Positions 44,001 to 51,163 of a stretch of DNA of 64,000 nucleotides are shown in pieces (position 1 is the first letter of the stretch; the number at the start of each line of letters is the position of its first letter). The DNA lies in the NCBI GenBank assembly GCA_015061165.1, contig SUXC01000002.1:170696-234695 (forward strand), written 5' to 3'. This DNA is from Bacteroidales bacterium. Lineage in GTDB: Bacteria; Bacteroidota; Bacteroidia; Bacteroidales; Paludibacteraceae. The notes below the pieces were generated by a model. That model searched no databases, was not told the DNA's origin, and saw only the letters and a program-made list of their open reading frames with translations. The position numbers and the translations under genes were made by a program.

Positions 44001-45504
44001 TGGCGATAGGGGCGTTATTGCTACTCTTCAGCATCTTCAGCAGCAACGCATTAGGTGCTTTCAGCGACTCGCCTGCATCGGTGGAGAACTCACCCACCTG
44101 ATACACTTGTCCCGCGTAGGTATATTCGTATGCAACGGCCAACACTTCGTCTTGGTTCAGTGCTGTTTTCAGCGAGATGTATCCTAAGGCTGCGTTCAGC
44201 GAGTACTCGCCATTGCTCAACAGTCGTGCCGACTCTATCTTCTCATAATCTTCGCCCACGTCCATGCCTGCTAAGTTCTGCATCACGCTGCTCACTTGTT
44301 GAATATCGCGCACGGCGGGATGCCCTTGTGTCAGGGTCTCGTAGAGTGTGTTGGCTTTGTTGTATGGATTGCGTGCACCTGCCACGGCTGTCCATTGCGC
44401 CTCTTGAATATGTGCAGGGTCATACTCGCCCAAGTCGGTCAAGGCTACTATGTTTCGTGCTTCATCATAGTTACCACGTTTGTTCGTTACCCACACCTCA
44501 ATACGGTTAATGGTTACACCGCTTGCTATGTATGGCAAGGCTTTCATCGCCTGCTCGTAGTTGTCGCGGAAATAGTAACTGAGGAAGAAGTGGCGGTTCT
44601 CATCGTAACTATCTATCGGCACTTCGAAGTTCGTGGTCTGCGCACCACCTTTGCTGCTGACGGTTTGGCTCTCCGAGTTCTGTTGCGACATCAATGCTTG
44701 CACGCGCAACTTGCCAAACTTCAAGTCCGCCTTGATACCAAACAGCGCACTGCTACCGCGTATCAGACTGTTATTCAAGGTCATTGACACATTTCCTGCC
44801 TCCAAGGATTGGATAATATCATCCTCTTGTCCTTTGAAGTTCAGTTTCAGGTTCTGTTGGTCAAAACTGAACGATGCTTCGGTGTTGTAACTCATATTAA
44901 AATTGAGTTTATCACCTACTTTTCCGTTCACGCTCAACTGTATTTTCTCATCAAAGTCAAAGATATTGTTGTTTCGCGAACGCTGTGTCAGTGCGGGGTT
45001 GTCGATGAATTGGTGTTTGAATCCGAATAGCAGTTCTGCCGAACCTTGCATTTTCACTTGCACGCCACCGGGGCCAAAGATTTTGTCTGCTGGACCGATA
45101 TTAAATTTCATATCGGTGATATCGAATTTCTTTTCGTTGTCGTGTTCTACTTCGCCTATTTTCCCTTGCCAGAATTTCCCCATTTCTTGTTTTTCCGAGT
45201 ATGTGCGATATTCTTCTGCGGTCATCATGTATGGGGTGGCTATTTCCACGTCTCCCATGCGTGTTCGGAGTACATACCCGCCAGTCACGGGGTCGTATTC
45301 TATGGTGGTGTTTACGTTTTCGGGGTCTTGCAGGTCGAGGCTGCTATTGATGCGATTGAGGTCGTCGTAGTTATCCACGCCCAATGATTTCACCTGCATA
45401 GGAGCCATGATAGCGGTGTCCACCATCATCTCCAATGTGTCGTCTTGTGCCATTGCCAATAGCCCATTCCCAATCGCCAATAATATGATAAGTAACTTTT
45501 TCAC
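38038..45504 (-). CDS. sprA: Type IX secretion outer-membrane translocon SprA/Sov
   Basis: At 2488 residues this is the giant outer-membrane channel of the type IX secretion system. A signal peptide (about residues 1-19) is followed by a very long chain of beta-strand-rich sequence with the family text DKLNFNMSYNTEASFSFDQQNLKLNFKGQEDDIIQSLEAGNVSM near the N-terminus. The C-terminal end (NFGINIKLMLTR) is a beta-strand finish. Its family passes proteins with C-terminal sorting domains to the surface; two likely clients are in this window. It follows ruvA, a conserved order in Bacteroidota. The reading frame is intact. Confidence 0.97.
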   Translation of the reverse strand: MKKLLIILLAIGNGLLAMAQDDTLEMMVDTAIMAPMQVKSLGVDNYDDLNRINSSLDLQDPENVNTTIEYDPVTGGYVLRTRMGDVEIATPYMMTAEEYRTYSEKQEMGKFWQGKIGEVEHDNEKKFDITDMKFNIGPADKIFGPGGVQVKMQGSAELLFGFKHQFIDNPALTQRSRNNNIFDFDEKIQLSVNGKVGDKLNFNMSYNTEASFSFDQQNLKLNFKGQEDDIIQSLEAGNVSMTLNNSLIRGSSALFGIKADLKFGKLRVQALMSQQNSESQTVSSKGGAQTTNFEVPIDSYDENRHFFLSYYFRDNYEQAMKALPYIASGVTINRIEVWVTNKRGNYDEARNIVALTDLGEYDPAHIQEAQWTAVAGARNPYNKANTLYETLTQGHPAVRDIQQVSSVMQNLAGMDVGEDYEKIESARLLSNGEYSLNAALGYISLKTALNQDEVLAVAYEYTYAGQVYQVGEFSTDAGESLKAPNALLLKMLKSSNNAPIAKNKGTWDLMMKNIYSIGASQMSSDKFELYVQYRNDSVGTDVQYLMEGAIKGKQLIRVMGLDRLDSRNNASPDGRFDYVEGYTALSSSGRIIFPVLEPFGSHLAKEIGDSRLAEKYVFQELYDSTLVSAQEYTEKNKFALVGKYKGSAGNEIRLNAMNVPRGSVVVTAGGATLIENVDYTVDYTMGTVTILNQSILESGTNVDVKLENQALFSMQRKSLFGANVEYEFNKDLTIGGTIMHLNERPITTKVNTGSEPLANTIWGVNAHWKTEMQWLTLLIDKVPWINATAPSTFQINAEFAHLIPGHTKEVGQVGTAYIDDFEATKTNIDIHYPSYWRLASTPSSDKFPEYENSNDVSYNRNRALLAWYTVDPIFGKPSSNTPKHIKDNIELMCDHRTRTVYETEVYPNKQVMANADTRLPVLNLSYYPDERGPYNISADEIGTDGKLTNPQDRWGGIMRKLDNTDFEKANIEYIEFWLMDPFLTNPDAGYEGGDLYIDLGDVSEDILRDGKKSFEHGLPLNEEDETMVESTVWGRAPRTTSTVVAFANEAGAREKQDVGLDGLTTEQETNPMYLYYNGTNPYVEYLTALQQKVDATVWNMWAEDEFSPRNDPAGDNYHYYRGDDYDAAETPILLRYKRYNGTEGNSPEAQENERYGSASTLYPDIEDINNDNTLNDGERFYRYHISLRPQDLQRVGQQHIASIMETTVKLRNDEMATVKWYQFKIPLKGDSATVQKVGNIRNFKSIRFARIFMTNFKQETHIRFASLDLVRGEWRNYTKGLYQDVANNQFNIANPYTSAGTLDVQAVNIEENSNRTPVNYVLPPGISRQTDPGQAQLIAQNEQAMVLKLNYLPVKDARAVYKNVTYDMRQYKRLQMFVHAECMPDFEPIQDHDLTCFIRLGSDLKNNYYEYEIPLALTPEGFYNDDSAEDRLKVWLRENTFDFPLSALTDAKMARNKAKRAGNTNVGNTIPYVVYDPEKLENKITVLGNPTLEDVQAIMIGVRNNSNREVSGEVWVNELRLSQFNEQGGVAAMANAALSVSDIAQVNVAGRLETAGYGSIESNVLDRNMENMYQLSVSAALEAGRLFPEKAKLQIPLYVSYTNETLSPNYDPLDTDIQLSESLENYETKEERDSITEMANTVQEATSFSVTNMKVDIHSKKRNMFYDPANFSISASYNKQNQHTPEIEQDVVTDQKGSFNYSYNFNPQPWEPFKNVKGVDKVKFLKEMNFYYLPQSWAFNTTMHRTYTHLKMRDFSVEATGAADMDLTFSKDFTWDRNFDFKYDLTKNMKFTFQTAMNSTVDEGYYTPEIIRDYAFTNDYYEAWKDTIQRSLATWGTPYTYQQLFSASWNVPFNRIPYLEALTANGSYNATYNWNRTVQSSAQETANLGNVVSSTRAWQVDGGVNFETLYGKSKYWKQLNQRFSQRARRRPFRSKTYDEVVTLVAGEEKEINHRLGSENVEVKAETESGKPVKVKVKSTSTTQVTIVSKADMENVKLTVKTVDQNQRSAAEKAMDMAAYFGTMLRKVQVTYRNTNSLTLPGFAPQAGFMGQMKYNDLYAPGFDFAFGFFDDSFVEKAKNNGWLSGDTTVVQPASRTMTNDFDVKVTLEPFPGFKIQVNGKRYAAESSSVIYSFDQLQENMTGSFNITQVAIGTAFHKIGTADDNFASETFSQFLTNRDIMTGRVQEQYENLVYPNAGFIPMDLRGKKYDRKHGVVGNNTADVLVPAFLAAYTGRDPYSVKLNPFMSLLQILPNWSVTFDGLGKLPWMRDNFKSVNLTHAYTCKYAIGSYSSYSTWIPADDLSNKHVGFIRDVETENPIPSSAYDISSVTLSENFSPLIGVNMTMKNSLSAKVEYRKQRNVSLNVNSVQISEGHTNEFVIGAGYTIKDLSFIAKSKGGGQKKVSNDLKLNVDVSYKDIKTLLRKVEEGITQASSGNKVFGIKVSADYVLSQKINLQLFYDHQGTTPLISSSYPTKADNFGINIKLMLTR

Positions 45505-45516
45505 TATATCCGTGCC

Positions 45517-45555
45517 TTTAAACTTTAAACTTTAAACATTCAACTTTCAACTTTA
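45517..45555. repeat. Tandem array between sprA and ruvA, AACTTTAA type
   Basis: TTTAAACTTTAAACTTTAA-like units drift into CATTCAACTTTC. The unit is close to that in the murI leader at 32341. Confidence 0.8.
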
Positions 45556-45566
45556 CCCTCCAAACA

Positions 45567-46199
45567 CTACAGCATCTTCAACGCCATTTTGATCACTTTC
45601 TCCACGCTTGCGTTAGGGTCTTCTTTGAGTATTTTATCCACCACTTTTCCGCTTGCTGCCGCAGCGAAGCCCAACATGGTCAGCGCGCTCACCGCCTCTT
45701 GTTTCACTTCGCTATCCTCGCCTTTCAACTCTAAACTATAGCCGCTTGCGGCGTCCTCTAAACTGCCTTGGTTCGCTTCAGAACCAAGGTCAATCTTCAG
45801 CACTTTGTCTTTCAGATCCACGATGATTCGTTGTGCCGTCTTTGGACCCAGACCTTTCACTTGCGACAACGCGCGTGCGTTGCCTGTTGCGATTATCTGT
45901 CGTATCTCCGCAGCGGTGTATGCTGACATAATCATTCGTGCGGTGTTCGCGCCGATGCCGCTCACAGTCATCAACATCACAAACAACTCGCGTTCACCTG
46001 TCGTGAAGAAACCAAACAAATCGTGTGTATCTTCGCGGATAATTTCAGTAACAAACAGTTTGGTTACTTGCCCTTCTTTTCCCACGAGCGCAGAATACGA
46101 AGTCAATGCTATGTTTATCTGATACCCTACTCCTGCTGCTTCAATCACCGCGTAGGTAGGGGTTAAGAATGTCAGTTCGCCTTTGATATAATCTATCAT
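45567..46199 (-). CDS. ruvA: Holliday junction branch migration protein RuvA
   Basis: RuvA binds four-way junctions and loads RuvB. The 210-residue protein has the N-terminal OB domain (MIDYIKGELTFLTPTYAVIEAAGVGYQINIA) and two helix-hairpin-helix motifs (VSGIGANTARMIMSA and VKGLGPKTAQRIIVDLKDK). A flexible linker follows, then the C-terminal domain III (EAVSALTMLGF). It starts the transcript that continues into sprA. Confidence 0.96.
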   Translation of the reverse strand: MIDYIKGELTFLTPTYAVIEAAGVGYQINIALTSYSALVGKEGQVTKLFVTEIIREDTHDLFGFFTTGERELFVMLMTVSGIGANTARMIMSAYTAAEIRQIIATGNARALSQVKGLGPKTAQRIIVDLKDKVLKIDLGSEANQGSLEDAASGYSLELKGEDSEVKQEAVSALTMLGFAAAASGKVVDKILKEDPNASVEKVIKMALKML

Positions 46200-46314
46200 G
46201 TTTGTAATGTTTTGCGTTACGTGTTACTGCTTTTGTGCGTTATATGTGTTGCTTTTGAGTATCGCGCATGCGCTTAAATTATAGTAGTTCCCACGCGCAC
46301 GCACGAAAAGCGTG

Positions 46315-46345
46315 CAAAGGTACAAAAATTTTCTCACATACGCAA
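46315..46345 (-). promoter_or_regulatory. Bacteroidota promoter of ruvA-sprA
   Basis: On the minus strand TACCTTTG (46315-46322) and TTG (46343-46345) are spaced by 20 bases. Confidence 0.8.
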
Positions 46346-46492
46346 GTAAAAACAACAAAATTTCTCTTTCTCATTTTTTCTTCCACCTCCACCCCGCTCT
46401 TTCCTTACTCTCTCCGCCCACTCTCTTGCCCTCTCATTCCACGCTCACCCCACCCATTATTCATTCCAAAATCGCAGTATGCTTCGACATAT

Positions 46493-46592
46493 TCCCGACA
46501 CATACCCGATACATACCCGACACATACCCGATACATACGTATATCCCATGAATACTCTATGAATACCCCACGTATACTCCATGAATACCCCA
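46493..46592. repeat. Two adjacent arrays of 11-base tandem units
   Basis: About four copies of CACATACCCGA/TACATACCCGA (46493-46537) are followed by about four copies of a different, imperfect 11-base unit resembling ATGAATACCCC (46545-46592). They fill most of the ruvA-thiL gap 46200-46721. Apart from the two promoters the gap shows only a pyrimidine-rich tract (46360-46460). Confidence 0.88.
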
Positions 46593-46661
46593 TAAGGCAG
46601 AAAAAAGGGAGAGAAAAAGAAGAAAAAGCGCCTCTTTTCAACCGGCCTCACGCATTTTTCC

Positions 46662-46692
46662 TTGCATATTTCAAAAAAAAATCGTACCTTTG
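46662..46692 (+). promoter_or_regulatory. Bacteroidota promoter of thiL
   Basis: TTG (46662-46664) and TACCTTTG (46685-46692) are spaced by 20 bases. The open frame that begins here is therefore not the real thiL start. Confidence 0.8.
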
Positions 46693-46721
46693 CATGTTTA
46701 ATTCAAAATCACACTCGGGTT

Positions 46722-47750
46722 ATGGCTAAAACAGAGATTTCTACCATAGGAGAGTTTGGACTAATCAAACACCTCACCAAAGACATTCAACACGTACAAC
46801 CCTCTACACAAAAGGGCGTTGGCGATGATGCTGCCGTTATGAATTTCGGCAGTAAGCGAGTACTCATGACCACTGACCTTTTGCTCGAAGGCATACATTT
46901 CAACCTCGAATATGTACCCCTCAAACACCTCGGGTACAAAGCGGCAATTGTCAATTTCTCCGACATCTACGCCATGAACGCTACACCCACGCAAATCACT
47001 GTGTCATTGGGCATTAGCAAACGCTTCTCCGTAGAAGACCTCGAAGAACTATACAGTGGAATCCGTATGGCTTGCGAACGCTACAACGTGGATCTCGTGG
47101 GTGGCGACACCTGCGCTTCCATGACGGGACTCACCATCTCCATTACCTGCTTGGGAGAGGCATACGACTCTGACATTGTCTATCGCAATGGTGCCAAAGA
47201 GCACGATCTCGTTTGTGTCACAGGTAATCTTGGCACTGCATACATGGGTCTGCAACTCCTTGAACGCGAACGCATTGTCATGCAAGCCAACGAGAACGCT
47301 ACCCCCGCCTTCGAAGGTCGCGAGTACCTACTCGAACGACAACTCAAACCCGAAGCACGTCGCAATATAATAGAGAAACTGCACGAAGCAGGTATCAAGC
47401 CAACCGCCATGATGGACATCTCCGACGGACTGAGCAGCGAACTCATGCACATCTGCACGCAGTCCAATGTCGGCTGCGCTGTCTATGAAGACAAACTGCC
47501 AATCGACTACCAAGCCGCTGCCCTTGCAGAGGAGATGAACCTCAATATCGTAACCTGCGCTCTCAACGGAGGCGAAGACTACGAACTGCTATTCACCTGT
47601 AGTTTAGATGATTACGAGAAACTAATCCCATTGGATGACGTTTATCTTATCGGTCATATCACCAAACCCGAATACGGCATCAACCTCATTGGTCGCAATG
47701 GAGAAGAGATCTCCCTCAAAGCCCAAGGCTGGAACGCTTTTGATAAATAA
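46722..47750 (+). CDS. thiL: Thiamine-phosphate kinase ThiL
   Basis: ThiL phosphorylates thiamine monophosphate to the diphosphate cofactor. I use the ATG at 46722 (MAKTEISTIGEFGLI), which lies after the promoter and matches usual family starts; it gives 342 residues. Motifs visible are KGVGDDAAVM, TTDLLLEGIHF, VGGDTCAS and MMDISDGLSSEL, and the late NGGEDYELLF is intact. Confidence 0.95.
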   Translation: MAKTEISTIGEFGLIKHLTKDIQHVQPSTQKGVGDDAAVMNFGSKRVLMTTDLLLEGIHFNLEYVPLKHLGYKAAIVNFSDIYAMNATPTQITVSLGISKRFSVEDLEELYSGIRMACERYNVDLVGGDTCASMTGLTISITCLGEAYDSDIVYRNGAKEHDLVCVTGNLGTAYMGLQLLERERIVMQANENATPAFEGREYLLERQLKPEARRNIIEKLHEAGIKPTAMMDISDGLSSELMHICTQSNVGCAVYEDKLPIDYQAAALAEEMNLNIVTCALNGGEDYELLFTCSLDDYEKLIPLDDVYLIGHITKPEYGINLIGRNGEEISLKAQGWNAFDK

Positions 47751-47826
47751 CAAGAAGACAACACAAACAACAATTCCGCTTCGCCAACACTGCTCAGCGG
47801 CACGAATAATAGACAAATTATATCCT

Positions 47827-47874
47827 TGGCAAGGCGCAATGTTGGCGCCGCGCAGAAGTTGTCTAAGTTGTCTT
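47827..47874. repeat. 48-base dispersed repeat, copy 2
   Basis: Identical in sequence and orientation to 34609-34656. It lies 15 bases upstream of the glycosyltransferase start codon and would therefore be in its 5' leader. Confidence 0.93.
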
Positions 47875-47889
47875 TAATTAACATACACC

Positions 47890-49023
47890 ATGCACATAGT
47901 CCTACTCGGCACAGCATATCCCTTCCGTGGTGGTCTCGCCACTTTCAACGAACGCCTTGCACGCCAACTGCAAGCGGAAGGACATACGGTGGAAGTCATC
48001 ACTTTCACCCTGCAATATCCGTCTTTCCTCTTCCCAGGCAAAACGCAATACTCCACCGAGCAAGCACCTGCTGACCTACGAATCAGCCAGCAAGTCCACT
48101 CCTGCAACCCATTCAATTGGATAAAAGTCGGTCGCCGTATCCGCAAGATGCAACCCGACATGCTCATTACTTGCTATTGGATGGCGTTCTTCGCTCCCTG
48201 CTATGGCATGATTCAGCGCATTGTCCAACGCAATAGTAAAATACGCTGTATCGCATTGGTACACAATATGATACCACACGAACCGAGTATCCTGGACAAA
48301 CTCTTTGCCCCATTCTTCGTGCGCCACACCGATGGCTTTGTGGCACTCTCCGAGAGTGTAGTGCAAGACATCAACCGCTTTGACCATGGCACCAAGCCAA
48401 AGACTTCCTACCCTCACCCTATCTACGACCACTATGGCGACCCGATGAGCAAGGAGGAGGCATGCCAAGCACTTCACCTCAATCCCGAAAACCAATACAT
48501 GCTCTTCTTCGGCTTAGTGCGTGCATACAAAGGACTAGACCTCTTATTAGACGCCTTTGGCAAAGTCAAAGACCAACTGCCTAATTTGCAACTGATTATC
48601 GCGGGCGAATTTTACGAAGAGGAAGACAAGTACCGCGCACAAATAGCCAATAATGGTTTGACGGACAGGGTAATCATCAAGAACGAGTTTATTGCAGATG
48701 CCGACCTGCGCAAGTACTTCGGAGCAGCCGACTTGATAGTCCAACCCTACAAATCTGCTACGCAGAGTGGCGTAACGCAAGTGGCTTTCCACTTCGAGAA
48801 ACCCATGCTTGTGACCAATGTTGGCGGATTGGGCGAGATAGTCCACGACCACAAGATGGGCTATGCGGTAGAACCTAACGCCGAAGCCATTGCCCAAGCC
48901 CTCACCGACTACTACACCCACAACCGCCAAGCCGACTACACCACCTATCTTATAAAAGAAAAAGATAAGTATTCGTGGTCAAGGTTAGCAGAATCATTTG
49001 TAACAATATACAACAACATATGA
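47890..49023 (+). CDS. Glycosyltransferase, GT4-like
   Basis: The 377-residue protein shows the GT-B fold. An N-terminal Rossmann stretch (MHIVLLGTAYPFRGGLATFNERLA) is present. In the donor half FFGLVRAYKGLDLLLDAF, LIIAGEFYEEEDKY, VQPYKSATQSGVTQVAF and GLGEIVHD are visible. The E-x7-E motif of GT4 is only loosely matched. It likely adds a sugar in cell-envelope glycan synthesis; neither donor nor acceptor can be told. It overlaps kdsC by 4 bases (ATGA). Confidence 0.87.
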   Translation: MHIVLLGTAYPFRGGLATFNERLARQLQAEGHTVEVITFTLQYPSFLFPGKTQYSTEQAPADLRISQQVHSCNPFNWIKVGRRIRKMQPDMLITCYWMAFFAPCYGMIQRIVQRNSKIRCIALVHNMIPHEPSILDKLFAPFFVRHTDGFVALSESVVQDINRFDHGTKPKTSYPHPIYDHYGDPMSKEEACQALHLNPENQYMLFFGLVRAYKGLDLLLDAFGKVKDQLPNLQLIIAGEFYEEEDKYRAQIANNGLTDRVIIKNEFIADADLRKYFGAADLIVQPYKSATQSGVTQVAFHFEKPMLVTNVGGLGEIVHDHKMGYAVEPNAEAIAQALTDYYTHNRQADYTTYLIKEKDKYSWSRLAESFVTIYNNI

Positions 49024-49520
49024 AAGACGTAAAACTTTTCCTCACCGACGTGGACGGTTGTATGACCGACGGCGGAATGTACTACACCGAGAGCGGTGAT
49101 GAGTTCAAACGCTTTTGCGTATATGACGGCATGGGTATTGTGCTCTTGCGCAAAGCGGGAATCCCTTGCGGAATCCTCACCAGCGAGAACACCGCCATTG
49201 GCTTGAAACGAGGACAGAAACTTGGTTTGGAATACATATATACAGGTGTCGGTCGTGTAGTGGACGGCGTGAAGATGACCAAACTCGATGCTGCCAACGA
49301 GATTTGCAAGGAGTTGGGCATCACATTGGAAAATGTCTGCTTTGTGGGCGACGATGTCAATGACCTTGACCTCTTGCAACATGCAGGCGTAGCCGCATGC
49401 CCCGCCAACGCTGTGGACGTAGTAAAGAATGTGCCTGGCATTATCCATCTCACCAAGAAAGGTGGCGATGGTGCCATCCGCGAACTCTGCGAAATGATCC
49501 TCGCCGCAAAAAAAGCATAA
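49020..49520 (+). CDS. kdsC: KDO-8-phosphate phosphatase-like HAD enzyme
   Basis: The ATG at 49020 overlaps the upstream stop and gives 166 residues, the usual KdsC length. The HAD motif is FLTDVDGCMTDG, with Asp10 and Asp12 as nucleophile and acid. The ILTSENT motif II and FVGDDVNDL motif III follow. KdsC makes KDO from KDO-8-P for lipopolysaccharide; the same fold is used for related nonulosonate phosphatases, so the exact substrate is probable, not certain. Confidence 0.9.
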   Translation: MKDVKLFLTDVDGCMTDGGMYYTESGDEFKRFCVYDGMGIVLLRKAGIPCGILTSENTAIGLKRGQKLGLEYIYTGVGRVVDGVKMTKLDAANEICKELGITLENVCFVGDDVNDLDLLQHAGVAACPANAVDVVKNVPGIIHLTKKGGDGAIRELCEMILAAKKA

Positions 49521-49525
49521 AACGC

Positions 49526-49556
49526 TTGCATATATCATAAAAAAGCACTACCTTTG
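49526..49556 (+). promoter_or_regulatory. Bacteroidota promoter of the hip locus
   Basis: TTG (49526-49528) and TACCTTTG (49549-49556) are spaced by 20 bases. The first putative operator begins 2 bases after it. Confidence 0.85.
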
Positions 49557-49557
49557 C

Positions 49558-49656
49558 ACCCGAAAGGGTATAAAACAAGCAAAACAACTAATAATTACAC
49601 CCGAAAAGGTATAATTTATAAGAGAGATACCCATTTTATACCCGATAGAGCATAAA
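49558..49656 (+). promoter_or_regulatory. Putative HipB operators, TATACCC/GGGTATA half-sites
   Basis: Three spaced sites share half-sites of the form ACCCGA and GGGTATA: ACCCGAAAGGGTATAA (49558-49573), ACACCCGAAAAGGTATAA (about 49597-49613) and TTTATACCCGATAGAGCATAAA (49635-49656). An extra ATACCC half-site lies near 49628. They sit between the promoter and hipB, where autorepression by HipB would be expected. Confidence 0.75.
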
Positions 49657-49661
49657 AAAAC

Positions 49662-49880
49662 ATGGAAAGAACAAAATTAGGGCAGTATGTAAAAGATATG
49701 CGCAAGCAATATCGTTTGACGCAAGAAGATTTAGCCGATAAAGCGGGTGTTGGCTTGCGTTTTGTGCGCGACTTGGAACAGGGAAAGACCACACTACGCA
49801 TGGACAAAGTAAACCAAGTACTGAGTCTCTTTGGTGTAGAATTATTGCCAACAAGATGCCAACAAAATGAAGAGTGCTAA
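49662..49880 (+). CDS. hipB: HipB-like antitoxin, helix-turn-helix
   Basis: The 72-residue protein is an XRE-type helix-turn-helix regulator (LGQYVKDMRKQYRLTQEDLADKAGVGLRFVRDLEQGKTTLRMDKVNQVLSLFGVEL) of the HipB/Y4mF antitoxin family. It would bind the operators just upstream and repress the locus together with the kinase. The coding end overlaps the next gene by 14 bases. Confidence 0.92.
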   Translation: MERTKLGQYVKDMRKQYRLTQEDLADKAGVGLRFVRDLEQGKTTLRMDKVNQVLSLFGVELLPTRCQQNEEC

Positions 49881-50190
49881 GATATATTTCCAAAATACAT
49901 TAGCGGGACGATTGATAGAAAACGAAGAAGGATTTTTATTTGCATACGATACCGAATATCTGCAAAATCCGCAATCAAAACCTATCAGTCTAACACTACC
50001 TCTGCGCCCTCTGCCTTACAAAAGCGACGTGCTTTTCCCATTCTTCGACGGACTGATTCCCGAAGGCTGGTTGTTGGATATAGCACAAGAGAACTGGAAA
50101 ATAGACCCTCGCGACCGCATGGCATTGCTTTTAGCATGTTGCCGTAATTGCATTGGAGCGGTCAGCGTGATAGCCGAAACGAATGAATAA
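49867..50190 (+). CDS. HipS-like/HipA N-terminal subdomain protein
   Basis: At 107 residues the protein corresponds to the N-terminal subdomain of HipA only (KIYFQNTLAGRLIENEEGFLFAYDTEYL...PISLTLPLRP...FPFFDGLIPEGWLLDIAQENWKIDPRDRMALLLACCRNCIGAVSV). In HipBST systems this piece is a separate protein, HipS, and acts as antitoxin. The gene ends in TAA immediately before the kinase ATG, so this is a clean gene boundary rather than a frameshift. Confidence 0.85.
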   Translation: MKSAKIYFQNTLAGRLIENEEGFLFAYDTEYLQNPQSKPISLTLPLRPLPYKSDVLFPFFDGLIPEGWLLDIAQENWKIDPRDRMALLLACCRNCIGAVSVIAETNE

Positions 50191-51138
50191 ATGAAATGTC
50201 TGTGTTGTTATAAGAAACTGAATGCAGGTGAGCATGATTACCATGCTGCATGTGCCAAACGTTGGTTTGGAGCGCGAGGTGTACCCACTTTGCCTTATTC
50301 GCATGCAGACATTCGAGATATGGCAAAGCAGATTGTTCGGGCACAAACTACCGTCACAGGCGTGCAAGCCAAATTGTCAATGGACATCCAGCGCATTGAA
50401 CAAGAGTCACGTTTCACCATCGTAAGTATGGACGGAGCATATATACTCAAACCGCAAACCATACAATATCCTCACTTGCCCGAGAACGAGGACCTAACCA
50501 TGCACTTGGCGCAAATAGCCAAGATTGAGGTTGTTCCCCATATTCTTGTGCGCTTTGAAGATGGTGAACTATGCTATCTCACCAAGCGTATTGACCGTAC
50601 TACCAATGGAACAAGACTACCAATGGAGGATATGTGCCAACTCACCGAACGACTGACAGAACGCAAATATAAGGGTTCATACGAACAAATAGCCAAAGCC
50701 ATACGCCAATATTCCCATGCCCCAGGTTTGGACTTAACCAATTACTGGACTATGGTACTCTTCTGTTGGTTAGTTGGCAACAGCGATATGCACCTCAAGA
50801 ACTTCTCGTTGTATGCTCCCAACACGACAGAACACATATTAGCTCCGGCATACGATTTAGTAAACACCCTTTTGGCTATTCCAGAGGACAACGAGGAACT
50901 GGCACTTACCCTCAACGGCAAGAAACGTAAACTCACGCGACACGACTTCGAGACGGCTATGATCAGTAGCGGACTCAACGAGAATGTGGTGAGCAATATC
51001 TTCCGCAAGTTCTTGCGCATTTACCCGCAATGGGAAGCCACCATCCGCACATCGTTCTTGCCCGAAGACTTACAAGAAGCATACTGGCAACTCATTCAAC
51101 AACGAATAACAACCCTATACAATACTACACAACTCTAA
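50191..51138 (+). CDS. HipT-like serine/threonine kinase toxin
   Basis: The 315-residue protein is the HipA kinase core. It has an extra N-terminal zinc-ribbon-like piece with cysteines at 3, 5, 6 and 21 and histidines at 15 and 18. The TVTGVQAKLS stretch (about 54-63) is the ATP loop region, GNSDMHLKN (196-204) the catalytic loop and YDLVNT (221-226) the metal-binding motif. HipA-family toxins phosphorylate aminoacyl-tRNA synthetases; a target cannot be named. The last codons (ITTLYNTTQL) and the stop are encoded by a tandem repeat. Confidence 0.87.
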   Translation: MKCLCCYKKLNAGEHDYHAACAKRWFGARGVPTLPYSHADIRDMAKQIVRAQTTVTGVQAKLSMDIQRIEQESRFTIVSMDGAYILKPQTIQYPHLPENEDLTMHLAQIAKIEVVPHILVRFEDGELCYLTKRIDRTTNGTRLPMEDMCQLTERLTERKYKGSYEQIAKAIRQYSHAPGLDLTNYWTMVLFCWLVGNSDMHLKNFSLYAPNTTEHILAPAYDLVNTLLAIPEDNEELALTLNGKKRKLTRHDFETAMISSGLNENVVSNIFRKFLRIYPQWEATIRTSFLPEDLQEAYWQLIQQRITTLYNTTQL

Positions 51139-51163
51139 ACTACCCTACACAACACTACACAAT
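51112..51163. repeat. Tandem array across the hipT stop and the ispD start, CTACACAA type
   Basis: Imperfect units of CCTACACAACA character encode the final hipT residues, span its stop and end in the ATG of the next gene. A second array of similar pattern lies in that gene at 51445. Confidence 0.88.

Noticed and set aside
46493..46592. Possible CRISPR array
   Set aside because: The units are 11 bases, directly adjacent, without unique spacers, and no cas genes are near.
49867..51138. Frameshifted single hipA gene
   Set aside because: The first part ends in TAA and the next starts with ATG at once; both lengths fit a HipS/HipT split and the extra Cys/His piece belongs to the second protein.
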